A stretch of 64,000 bases of DNA. Source: a virus. Every line of letters begins with the position of its first letter. Within the stretch, counting starts at the first letter, position 1. The stretch lies in the IMG/VR virus record IMGVR_UViG_3300010883_027240, positions 1 through 64,000 of that record. One strand, given 5' to 3'. The notes beneath the pieces were generated by a model. The model was not told where the DNA came from, did no database searches, and saw only the letters and a list, made by a program, of their open reading frames with translations. Positions 16,802-24,106 of this stretch are shown here, piece after piece. The translations under genes and the position numbers were made by a program.

Positions 16802-17584
16802 ATGAAAAATTTAGATTTTAATAAGATAATGATTGTTAATTTTGCTGTTGAAGAACGGACAGTAGAATTAAGTAATTATTGTTTTGAAAGACTGGGTTTT
16901 AAGAATGTCATTACTTTGCAAGGTACTGATGGCTTTCGTGATAAATTTTTAAATTTTGCTAAAATTGCTGTTGAGAGTGATTGTGATTGTTTTATAAGAA
17001 CTGATGCTGACAGGCTTGTTTTTGACGGGATATTTGACTTAATTCTAAAATATTATCAGAATAATGATGCTATGTGTGTAGAAGGACTTTGTTTTGACTA
17101 CTTTATGAACAAGTTGAGAGGGGCGACACCGCATGTTTTTTCTAGAAGCATACTAGAAATGCTAGATAATGATAATGAATTGATGCCAAATAGTCAAAAA
17201 CCTGAATCACACTTTGTTGCAAAAGTAGCCCCGACAGATAGTAAAAAGTTTCTCAGTGTAAAAACTTTAACAAATCTTCATGAGTATGAACAGTATCCTA
17301 GCAAAGTATGTAATGCCTACTTAAACAGAATTTACAGAGGTCATAAAGGATACTATGATGAGTCACACTTGAAATCTCTGCCTGAAGTATATCAAAATGC
17401 GATAAATCAGGCAAAGTATTTTGCTCTTAAACATGAAAGCAAAAATACAATGGATCATATTGACTTTAAGTTTTTAGACGAAGGATTTCATAAAATTTCA
17501 AGTGATCAAATAGAATCACTTTATGAACATTATTTAAACCTTTATAAGCATATCAATAAAGGTTTAGAAAACAAGAAAGGATAG
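16802..17584 (+). CDS. GT-A-like glycosyltransferase (DxD motif)
   Basis: No close family is recognised. The first 90 residues look like a GT-A Rossmann half with 'CFIRTDADRLVFDG' near residue 60-73, where Asp-Ala-Asp would be the metal/nucleotide-sugar DxD motif. 'ATPHVFSRSILEML' near residue 105 resembles the acceptor-side strand and helix seen in GT-A enzymes. The C terminus is helical ('YEHYLNLYKHINKGLENKK'). It follows the SIS gene after two bases. A transferase role is inferred from the DxD and context. Confidence 0.55.
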   Translation: MKNLDFNKIMIVNFAVEERTVELSNYCFERLGFKNVITLQGTDGFRDKFLNFAKIAVESDCDCFIRTDADRLVFDGIFDLILKYYQNNDAMCVEGLCFDYFMNKLRGATPHVFSRSILEMLDNDNELMPNSQKPESHFVAKVAPTDSKKFLSVKTLTNLHEYEQYPSKVCNAYLNRIYRGHKGYYDESHLKSLPEVYQNAINQAKYFALKHESKNTMDHIDFKFLDEGFHKISSDQIESLYEHYLNLYKHINKGLENKKG

Positions 17585-17589
17585 TTAAG

Positions 17590-18438
17590 ATGAAATTAGG
17601 AATAGTAGGAAACGGGTTTGTAGGCTCTGCAATACTTCATGGGTTCATACTTCACGTCGACGACGTAATAATATATGACAGCAATCCAAAGAGATCAACA
17701 CACTCTTTAGAAGATCTGGCAAATGAAGCTGATGTAATTTTTATTTGTGTTCCGACACCAATGTTTGAGTCTGGAGAATGCGATTTATCAATTGTTAAAA
17801 ATGTTACGAGTGAACTAACGAAATATGAAAATGCAAAAAATAAAGTTATTGTTATAAAATCAACAGTAGTACCTGGAACAGTTGAATCAATTGCAAAAGA
17901 ATATCCAGATATGAACTTTGTATTCAATCCAGAGTTTTTAACAGAAAGAAAAGCACGTCTAGACTTTATCAATACTTCAAGAATTGTTCTAGGCAGTAAT
18001 AAACCAGAAGCTCTGCAAGTTGTAGAAGCTTTGTATAGACTAAGATTCCCGTATACAAAGATCATCAAAACAGACTTTGGAACAGCACAGCTAATAAAAT
18101 ATATGGCCAATTGCTTCTTCGCCACAAAAGTTTCTTTTATGAACGAGATGTATCAAGTATGTGAAGCGATAAACGGAGACTGGAACACAGCTGTTGAGGG
18201 ACTAATTACAGATGGAAGGATAGGAAATTCTCACATTGATGTTCCAGGTCACGATGGTGATTTTGGTTTCGGTGGTAAATGCTTTCCAAAAGACTTAAAC
18301 GCAATGATTAAGAAGGCCGAATCATTAGGGGTCAAGCCTGTTGTTATGAAAGGTGCATGGAAAAAGAACGAAGAAGTTAGAAAAGACTTAGACTGGTTTG
18401 ATATACCCGGCGCCGTGTCAAAACAAGATGAAAGCTAA
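17590..18438 (+). CDS. UDP-glucose/GDP-mannose dehydrogenase family protein, short form
   Basis: Oxidises a nucleotide hexose at C6 to the uronate using two NAD+. The NAD loop is 'GIVGNGFVGSA' (residues 4-14); 'FICVPTPM', 'KSTVVPGT' and 'NPEFLTE' follow; the central helix carries 'GTAQLIKYMANC'; and the catalytic Cys 231 lies in 'FGFGGKCFPKD'. At 282 residues the C-terminal nucleotide-sugar-binding domain of the usual 390-450-residue enzymes is absent, while all catalytic residues are present. It ends cleanly, with normal spacing to the epimerase gene, so this is a natural short form rather than a broken gene. AAGGA precedes ATG. Confidence 0.88.
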   Translation: MKLGIVGNGFVGSAILHGFILHVDDVIIYDSNPKRSTHSLEDLANEADVIFICVPTPMFESGECDLSIVKNVTSELTKYENAKNKVIVIKSTVVPGTVESIAKEYPDMNFVFNPEFLTERKARLDFINTSRIVLGSNKPEALQVVEALYRLRFPYTKIIKTDFGTAQLIKYMANCFFATKVSFMNEMYQVCEAINGDWNTAVEGLITDGRIGNSHIDVPGHDGDFGFGGKCFPKDLNAMIKKAESLGVKPVVMKGAWKKNEEVRKDLDWFDIPGAVSKQDES

Positions 18439-18458
18439 AATTAGGAGCGGAAAGTAGG

Positions 18459-19352
18459 ATGATAGCATTAGTAACAGGAGGGTGCGGATTTATAGGAAGT
18501 CACGTTGTTGACAAACTTGTCGAACTAGGTCATGAAGTAAGAGTTATTGATGATTTATCAGCAAACGAAAATGAAAAATTTTATTTTAATGAAAAAGCCA
18601 CATATTACAAAAAAGACATAGCTAAAGACGATTGCTCAGACTGCTTTATTAATGTTGAATGTGTTTTTCATTTAGCAGCAAGAAGTAGAATACAACCTAC
18701 AATAAAAGAACCAAGTGAATGTTTTGAAGTTAACGTAGTTGGTACGCAGAGGGTGCTAGAATGGTCTCGGTTGAACTCTGCAAAGAGAGTAGTATATTCT
18801 AGCACGTCTTCGCTGTATGGCCAACAGAATACAATCCCATTCCAACCAAATATGCCAACAGATTGCTTAAATCCATATTCAATGTCAAAATGGATGGGAG
18901 AGCAAGTATGTAAACTCTATAATCAGATGTATAATCTTCCATGCATAGTACTAAGATACTTTAATGTTTTTGGTCCTAGAGAACCAGTTAGAGGCGTCTA
19001 TGCTCCAGTAATAGGCCTATTTAAAAGACAGCATGCTGCAGGCAAAGAAATGACAATTGTGGGAGACGGCCTACAACGTCGAGATTTTACATTCATAGAT
19101 GATGTAGTGAGTGCAAATATTTGTGCAATGAATGCTGATGCAAAGCTTATCCCATACAACATTTATAATATTGGTACAGGAAAAAACTATTCGATAATTG
19201 AAGTTGCAGAAATGATAGGGGACAAACTTAAGCTTATTGAAAAAAGACCTGCTGAAGTTCGTGAAACATTAGCAGACATCAAAACAACATTGAAAGACTT
19301 GAACTGGCGCCCCTCTTCTAGTTCGCTAGAATATTTTATAAATTCTTATTAG
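18459..19352 (+). CDS. NAD-dependent sugar epimerase/dehydratase (GalE-like extended SDR)
   Basis: An extended short-chain dehydrogenase of 297 residues. The NAD motif is 'VTGGCGFIGSHV' (about residues 5-16), 'HLAARS' follows, the catalytic Ser-Thr-Ser is in 'VYSSTSSLYG', and Tyr 140/Lys 144 form the YxxxK pair in 'PYSMSKWMG'. 'RYFNVFGPRE' and 'GDGLQRRDFTFIDDV' are typical of UDP-glucose/UDP-N-acetylglucosamine 4-epimerases. With the dehydrogenase upstream it may work on a UDP-uronate. It is the last gene of the glycan island; a 48-base gap with a promoter-like element follows. Confidence 0.88.
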   Translation: MIALVTGGCGFIGSHVVDKLVELGHEVRVIDDLSANENEKFYFNEKATYYKKDIAKDDCSDCFINVECVFHLAARSRIQPTIKEPSECFEVNVVGTQRVLEWSRLNSAKRVVYSSTSSLYGQQNTIPFQPNMPTDCLNPYSMSKWMGEQVCKLYNQMYNLPCIVLRYFNVFGPREPVRGVYAPVIGLFKRQHAAGKEMTIVGDGLQRRDFTFIDDVVSANICAMNADAKLIPYNIYNIGTGKNYSIIEVAEMIGDKLKLIEKRPAEVRETLADIKTTLKDLNWRPSSSSLEYFINSY

Positions 19353-19362
19353 ATTTTAAAAA

Positions 19363-19384
19363 AAATACTATTTTGTAGTAAGAT
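19363..19384 (+). promoter_or_regulatory. possible promoter (T-tract, TG, TAAGAT)
   Basis: In the gap before the nuclease gene, TTTT at 19371-19374 is followed by TG, three bases and TAAGAT at 19379-19384, ending 17 bases before ATG 19401. The layout resembles elements in five other gaps of this window. The -10-like hexamer is weak and the region is very AT-rich. Confidence 0.3.
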
Positions 19385-19400
19385 TTAAAGAGGACTAAAA

Positions 19401-20237
19401 ATGAAAGATTTTCCAACTGGCAAAAAGCATGTTTCTTTTTCTGAGATAAAAGAATGGGCAGAATGCTCATGGCGACACAAGCTAGCAAAAATAGACAAAA
19501 TTGATATGTTTGAGCCATCACCATATCTTGGTTTTGGAACTGCAGTACATGAGGGCTGCGAAAATATGTTAGAAGGAAAAGATCTAAATAAAGATAAGTT
19601 ACTAAATGATATCAGGAATGATTTTAAAAAGCACGGATTTGATGATCCTGAATGGGTTGCAAAACAACCCGGGTGGTATAAAAAATCATCTAATGTCGGC
19701 GTAGAGAAATGGTGTGAATGGGCCGAGAATATGTGGGCCGAAGTCCCCAGCTATCTTGATAAAGAGTTTCCGGGATGGGAAACAGTAAAGGCAGAAGAAT
19801 ATCTTTATGAAGAGATCGAAGGTAAACCTGTAAAATTTAAAGGATTTGTTGATGCTATTATTAAGGTTCCAAAAAAACGAGGCGAGGGATACAGTTACTG
19901 GATTCTTGACTGGAAGACAGCAGGAGCGTACGGCTGGCGAAGAGATAAAAAACAAGATTTCAAACTTCAGGCTCAGCTAGTTCTGTATAAATATTTTTAT
20001 TCAAAGAAATATAGCATTGAGCTTAAAGATATTCGCTGTGCTTTTATTCTTCTTAAACGTGGTGGAAAGATTGGTAATATTGTTGATATTGTCCCAGTTT
20101 CTGTCGGACCCAAGACACTAGAAAAGGGCATAAAACTAATGAATAATATGATAACATCTGTTTCTAATGGAATGTTTTTAAAAAATAGAAATTCTTGTAA
20201 GTTTTGCACGTATCAAGACACTGAGTACTGCACATAA
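19401..20237 (+). CDS. PD-(D/E)XK nuclease with Fe-S cluster signature, Cas4/RecB-like
   Basis: A 278-residue exonuclease-type protein. 'GFGTAVHEGCE' near residues 45-55 is the RecB-family His motif. The catalytic core is Asp 151 ('GFVDAII') with Asp 170-Trp-Lys 172 ('ILDWKTA'), and 'FKLQAQLVLYKYF' is the Gln-Tyr helix. Cys 22 plus the C-terminal Cys 266, Cys 269 and Cys 277 form the four-cysteine Fe-S set of Cas4 and AddB nucleases. In phages such enzymes process DNA ends in recombination or degrade host DNA. It starts a new transcription-like block after the glycan island and is separated from other replication genes in this window. Confidence 0.9.
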   Translation: MKDFPTGKKHVSFSEIKEWAECSWRHKLAKIDKIDMFEPSPYLGFGTAVHEGCENMLEGKDLNKDKLLNDIRNDFKKHGFDDPEWVAKQPGWYKKSSNVGVEKWCEWAENMWAEVPSYLDKEFPGWETVKAEEYLYEEIEGKPVKFKGFVDAIIKVPKKRGEGYSYWILDWKTAGAYGWRRDKKQDFKLQAQLVLYKYFYSKKYSIELKDIRCAFILLKRGGKIGNIVDIVPVSVGPKTLEKGIKLMNNMITSVSNGMFLKNRNSCKFCTYQDTEYCT

Positions 20238-20261
20238 TAATTCAATTTTAAATTATTTTTT
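20236..20261 (+). terminator. weak hairpin plus T-run
   Basis: AATAATT at 20236-20242 pairs with AATTATT at 20251-20257 around an 8-base loop, followed by further T residues to 20261. The layout is that of an intrinsic terminator after the nuclease gene, but the stem has no G-C pairs, so it would be weak. The same T-run is part of a promoter-like element. Confidence 0.25.
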
Positions 20262-20274
20262 ACATGTATATAAT
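20256..20274 (+). promoter_or_regulatory. possible promoter (T6, TG, TATAAT)
   Basis: TTTTTT at 20256-20261, TG at 20265-20266 and TATAAT at 20269-20274 precede ATG 20295 by 20 intervening bases, with AGGAG in between. TATAAT is a perfect -10 hexamer. Closely similar arrangements occur at 52591-52608 and 60309-60327. Confidence 0.4.
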
Positions 20275-20294
20275 ACGTTTCTAGGAGCAAATTC

Positions 20295-21557
20295 ATGACT
20301 GAAGACGGAAAGTTTAAAGTTTTAGTTTTGTCAGACCACGCACTTTCAACTAGTGGTGTTGGAACACAAACTAGACATTTAATAGAAGGGCTTTTGGCTA
20401 AAGGCAGCTGGTCATTTAGACAGTTTGGTGCAGCATTAAAGCACAATGATTATAACACTATTGTTGTAAATAGTGATTTTATAATCAAGCCTATCGATGG
20501 TTTTGGAGACGAAAATCTTATTAGACAAACTTTGATTTCTGAAAAACCTGACGTGCTTTTTATCTTTACAGACCCAAGATTTTTTACATGGCTTTTTAAA
20601 ATAGAAGATGAAATTCATCAAGTTTGTCCTATAGTATGGTGGCATGTTTGGGATAATTACCCATATCCTAAATTTAATAATAACTTCTATCAATCGACTG
20701 ATACAATTAATTGCCACTCTCATATGACTTATACTATGATTAATGAAGAAGGCACACATTCTGACAAGGTTAATTTTATTCCACATGCAATCCCAGATAA
20801 CCACTACTTTAGAATGACAGAAGAAGCAAGGGCAAGTAATAAAGCAGTACTATTAGGTAAAGATAAAAAAGATAACTTTGTAGCCATTTGGGTAAATAGA
20901 AATGCTAAAAGAAAACGCCCAGCAGATGTCCTTCTATCTTGGAAAATGTTCTTAGATAAGCTTTATGAAAAAGAAGGTCATAGAAATGCAACTTTAGTCA
21001 TGCATACAGAGCCTCTAGATCAAGAAGGTCCAAACTTATTTGCAGTGGCAGAAAACTTAAACTTGGGAGACAGTGTATTTTTCTCTAGAGATAGAGTTGA
21101 CTTTGATCAAATGAACACACTTTATAATATAAGTGATTTTTGTTATAGTTTGTCATATGCTGAAGGGTTTGGGCTTTCAACTTTGGAATCAATGATGACA
21201 GGTACACCGATAATAGCACCCTGTACGGGTGGTTTAACAAGGCAGGTAGTCGATCATAGAGATGGGTCACATAATGGTGTTGCACTTCCTATAGAATGCA
21301 AAACTTTAGTAGGCAGTCAGTCTGTTCCTTATATATATGAAGATTATGTATCCAACGAAACGGCATCATCAGCCATACTTGATTTTTATGAAAAATCTAA
21401 AGTCAAAGAGTTTAAGGAAGAATTAAGTAAAAAAGTGCTTAGCTACGTAGCAGAAGAATTTTCATATCAAAAAACAATAGATTTGTGGCATGAAAGTATG
21501 CTTTCTTCTATAGAAGCATTTAAGACAAGAAAAAATTGGGACAATATTAGTCTTTGA
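20295..21557 (+). CDS. glycosyltransferase, GT4-like
   Basis: A 420-residue GT-B transferase. The N terminus 'SDHALSTSGVGTQTRHLIEGL' (split about residues 13-33) is the GT4 acceptor loop. 'NFIPHAIPDNHYF' near residue 160 is the inter-domain strand, 'FVAIWVNRN' opens the donor domain, and 'AEGFGLSTLESMMTGTPIIAP' near residues 293-313 holds the E..E donor signature followed by Gly-Thr-Pro. It pairs with the next GT4 gene seven bases on. The two lie outside the main glycan island, between the nuclease and sigma genes, so they may serve a separate purpose such as virion or DNA glycosylation; nothing in the sequence decides this. Confidence 0.88.
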   Translation: MTEDGKFKVLVLSDHALSTSGVGTQTRHLIEGLLAKGSWSFRQFGAALKHNDYNTIVVNSDFIIKPIDGFGDENLIRQTLISEKPDVLFIFTDPRFFTWLFKIEDEIHQVCPIVWWHVWDNYPYPKFNNNFYQSTDTINCHSHMTYTMINEEGTHSDKVNFIPHAIPDNHYFRMTEEARASNKAVLLGKDKKDNFVAIWVNRNAKRKRPADVLLSWKMFLDKLYEKEGHRNATLVMHTEPLDQEGPNLFAVAENLNLGDSVFFSRDRVDFDQMNTLYNISDFCYSLSYAEGFGLSTLESMMTGTPIIAPCTGGLTRQVVDHRDGSHNGVALPIECKTLVGSQSVPYIYEDYVSNETASSAILDFYEKSKVKEFKEELSKKVLSYVAEEFSYQKTIDLWHESMLSSIEAFKTRKNWDNISL

Positions 21558-21564
21558 GGTTTAA

Positions 21565-22743
21565 ATGAAAAAAGTTTTATTAAGAGCACCATTACTAACA
21601 AATAGTGGTTATGGAGTGCATTCTAGACAGATATACATGTGGCTTGAAGAAAAAGAAGACATAGAACTATATGTTGAATGTCTTCATTGGGGTTTAACGT
21701 CATGGGTAGTTAATACTGAAACAGAAGAAGGGCTATTTGGCAGAATAGTATCACGATCACTTTCAGACCTGTCAACGATAGACTTTGATTTATCATTCCA
21801 AGTTCAACTTCCAGATGAGTGGGATAGTAAAATAGCTAAGAAGAATGTTGGTGTTACGGCGCTTGTTGAGACAGACATATGTAATCTTGAGTGGATTAAA
21901 AAAATAAATGAGATGGATCATATTATAGTTCCATCTACGTTTACAAAAAATGTAATCAAAGATACAGCAAAATTTATTAGTGCAAAAACTCCAATATCAG
22001 TTGTTCCAGAATGGTTTAATCAAGCTTTGCTAAATAAGCAAGAGCTTGAATCTTGTTACGATAGTAGATATAATTTTACTACACAGAAAAACTTACTGCT
22101 TGTTGGGACTTTAACATCTCAAAACGTCGAAGATGATAGAAAGAATTTGGTCAATACAATTGCTTGGACCCTTGAAGCATTCAAGGACAATCCAGACGTT
22201 GGAATTATTGCAAAGGTTTGTGTTGGAAAATCAACTTCAGAAGACAGAAGTATTACTTTAGACTTTTTTAATAAAATAATTAATACTTTTAGACAAGGAC
22301 CCTTTCCAAGAGTACACTTAATCCACGGGCACATGACTGACAAAGAGATTGCCGCACTCTTTGCTCACAAGTCTATAGTTGGTTACATTTCAGCAACAAG
22401 AGGCGAAGGGTATGGTCTACCTCTTGTTGATGCAGCAGCAGCAGGAGTGCCTGTTGTGGCAACAAACTGGTCAGGTCACTTAGACTTTTTAGATAAGAAA
22501 TTTATAAAAGTTGATTATGACTTAGTTAAAATAAGCGATTCTCGAGTAGACGGGAGAATATTTGTTACAAATGCACAATGGGCAGAGCCAAGAAAAGAAA
22601 GCTTCCAAGAAGGTATATTAAAACTTTTAAAAGGCAGAGAAAATTGTTTAAAAAAATCTGCAGAATTAAAAAAGAAGGTTAGAAAGAAGTTTTCTAAAAA
22701 ATCAATAACACAACTTTACGATAAAGTATTACAAGAGGTATAA
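21565..22743 (+). CDS. glycosyltransferase, GT4-like
   Basis: A 392-residue GT-B transferase. It opens 'VLLRAPLLTNSGYGVHSRQI', the glycine-containing acceptor loop. 'ISVVPEWFNQ' marks the domain linker, 'NLLLVGTLTSQN' begins the donor domain, and 'GEGYGLPLVDAAAAGVPVV' near residues 275-293 is the E/D donor site. A conserved-looking 'NWSGHLDFL' follows. The C terminus is strongly basic ('KKKVRKKFSKKS'). It ends two bases before the next start codon. Acceptor and donor are not known. Confidence 0.88.
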   Translation: MKKVLLRAPLLTNSGYGVHSRQIYMWLEEKEDIELYVECLHWGLTSWVVNTETEEGLFGRIVSRSLSDLSTIDFDLSFQVQLPDEWDSKIAKKNVGVTALVETDICNLEWIKKINEMDHIIVPSTFTKNVIKDTAKFISAKTPISVVPEWFNQALLNKQELESCYDSRYNFTTQKNLLLVGTLTSQNVEDDRKNLVNTIAWTLEAFKDNPDVGIIAKVCVGKSTSEDRSITLDFFNKIINTFRQGPFPRVHLIHGHMTDKEIAALFAHKSIVGYISATRGEGYGLPLVDAAAAGVPVVATNWSGHLDFLDKKFIKVDYDLVKISDSRVDGRIFVTNAQWAEPRKESFQEGILKLLKGRENCLKKSAELKKKVRKKFSKKSITQLYDKVLQEV

Positions 22744-22745
22744 AA

Positions 22746-23057
22746 ATGGGTTTATCAGAAATACTTATTCTTTGTATAATAGTCTTGTTTGCGTTTTGTT
22801 CAGTTGTGACATGGAAATTAATTAAGTTTTCACTACTTCTACTTGAAGTTGAGGAAGCCATTGACGAGTGCGTTGAATTGTTAGATACAAAATACAGAAC
22901 TATGGGAGCAGTATTAGAAACTCCTGTTTTTTTTGACTCTATTGAAGTAAGAAAAGTAATTTCTGATATTAAAGATTGTCAAAATGCTGTTGTTGTAGTT
23001 GCTAACAAACTTACAAGAGACATAGGGTTGAAGGGTGAAGTTGCAGAAAAAAATTAA
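22746..23057 (+). CDS. small single-pass membrane protein with coiled-coil tail
   Basis: A 103-residue protein. Residues 4-24 are strongly hydrophobic and would span the membrane. The rest is predicted helical and acidic ('LLEVEEAIDECVELLDTKY'), with a conserved-looking 'PVFFDSIEVRKVISDIK' and 'VVVVANKLTRDIG'. I recall similar small proteins in T4-related marine phages but cannot name a function. It overlaps the sigma-factor gene by 23 bases. Topology is probably N-out with a cytoplasmic helical domain; that is inference. Confidence 0.75.
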   Translation: MGLSEILILCIIVLFAFCSVVTWKLIKFSLLLLEVEEAIDECVELLDTKYRTMGAVLETPVFFDSIEVRKVISDIKDCQNAVVVVANKLTRDIGLKGEVAEKN

Positions 23058-23763
23058 GAAGAAAATTATAAAAAAAGAACCTTACTTTGGTAAGGCTGCT
23101 CACAAAGCGATAGTTGAGTATCAATTGTCAAATTGTATAAAAGAAAAGCATCTAATTTATGACAATACAATAAAAAGATCATTTGAAAAGCTTGCTGAAA
23201 ATCTTATTTACATTTATCGCTTTTCAAGAGATCCAGAACATTTTAAAGTATTAAAGTTAGATTGTGTGTCTTTTTTATATGAGACATTGGAAAAATTTGA
23301 TGCTGAAAGAGGCTCAAAAGCATTCTCTTACTTTAATGTTTGTGCTAAGAATCATTTATTGATGAAAAGCAAAAAGACAACAAAGCGAAAAATAAGAAAT
23401 GTTTCTTTAGAAGATATTTCTCAATTAAATAGCGTTGAAAAAGATATGGTCGAAAAATATAAAATGATTCCGGCCCAAGATTCAATTCTAATAAGAGAAG
23501 AAGATAAAGAGCTGCTTAAGGAAATTTTAGGAAAGATAAAGGTTAGGGTTAATAATGAAAATGAAAAATTATGCATAAATTCTGTCATTACTCTTTTTGA
23601 AAATATTGATGATTTAGACTTTTTAAACAAAAGAGCAATTTTTGTTTATTTGAGAGAGATTTCAGGGCTTAATCCAAAACAATTAAGTGTTTCACTGTCT
23701 AGTATAAGAAAACATTATCGCGATATAGTTAAGTCTGACGATATGTTTTTGCTATTTGGGTAA
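23035..23763 (+). CDS. late-transcription sigma factor, T4 gp55-like
   Basis: In T4, gp55 replaces host sigma on RNA polymerase and reads late promoters with a single TATAAATA element. Here residues about 40-125 match a sigma region-2-like domain: 'NLIYIYRFSR', 'FLYETLEKFDAERGSKAFSY', 'FNVCAKNHLLMKSKK'. The protein (242 residues) is somewhat longer than T4 gp55 (185). It ends in 'KSDDMFLLFG', an acidic-hydrophobic tail like those that bind the sliding clamp. Start GTG 23035; TTG 23041 is an alternative with AAGGG five bases upstream. It lies just before the structural block it would switch on. Confidence 0.8.
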   Translation: MKLQKKIKKKIIKKEPYFGKAAHKAIVEYQLSNCIKEKHLIYDNTIKRSFEKLAENLIYIYRFSRDPEHFKVLKLDCVSFLYETLEKFDAERGSKAFSYFNVCAKNHLLMKSKKTTKRKIRNVSLEDISQLNSVEKDMVEKYKMIPAQDSILIREEDKELLKEILGKIKVRVNNENEKLCINSVITLFENIDDLDFLNKRAIFVYLREISGLNPKQLSVSLSSIRKHYRDIVKSDDMFLLFG

Positions 23764-23767
23764 TTTT

Positions 23768-24106
23768 ATGACTAAAAAAAAGACTTCTGAAGAGAAAATA
23801 AAAGATTTTGCAGACCTGTTAGACTCTCTAGAGACCACAAAAGATAAAAAGAAATTGCTTTGGAAAGAAGCTTATAGAAATGCAATTGATGATAGAGTTA
23901 GTGCTTCTATTCTTGTAGATGATTTACTTTTACAAATTCAAGGAAACTTAACAAATCATCAAACATATGGAACAATAGTCTCGAAGTACCTTGAAAGAAT
24001 GGCAAAATCAAATGACCAGGTACTGAAGCTCGCAGAGCTTGTTTCAAAAGAGCAAGAAGATGAAACCATATCATCTGATGATATTTTTAGTGAGATAAAT
24101 TCATGA
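23768..24106 (+). CDS. small acidic helical protein next to the sigma factor
   Basis: 112 residues from ATG 23768 (an upstream TTG at 23756 would add four). Entirely helical in character: a Lys/Glu-rich start, a central 'WKEAYRNAIDDRVSASILVDDL', 'TYGTIVSKYLERMAKSNDQVLKLAELV', and an acidic C terminus 'SSDDIFSEINS'. I do not recognise a named family. Size matches T4 gp33 (112 residues), the late co-activator that also ends in a clamp-binding tail, and the tail resembles that of the preceding sigma factor, but sequence identity to gp33 is not evident. A small terminase subunit is another possibility. Confidence 0.7.
   Translation: MTKKKTSEEKIKDFADLLDSLETTKDKKKLLWKEAYRNAIDDRVSASILVDDLLLQIQGNLTNHQTYGTIVSKYLERMAKSNDQVLKLAELVSKEQEDETISSDDIFSEINS

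Noticed and set aside
17652-18125. 157-codon minus-strand open frame inside the UDP-sugar dehydrogenase gene
   Set aside because: Antisense of conserved NAD-binding and catalytic regions; no ribosome site or family signature.
18459-19352. Considered as HldD, the missing ADP-heptose 6-epimerase
   Set aside because: The 'GDGLQRRDFTFIDDV' and 'RYFNVFGPRE' stretches fit GalE/WbpP-type 4-epimerases instead.
19986-19993. TATAAATA inside the nuclease gene (also at about 43604-43611)
   Set aside because: Exact late boxes by sequence but inside coding regions of AT-rich DNA with no gene start nearby; likely chance.
20295-22743. DNA glucosyltransferases
   Set aside because: Both show ordinary GT4 sugar-polymer signatures and no modified-base synthesis gene is in the window; kept only as an open question.
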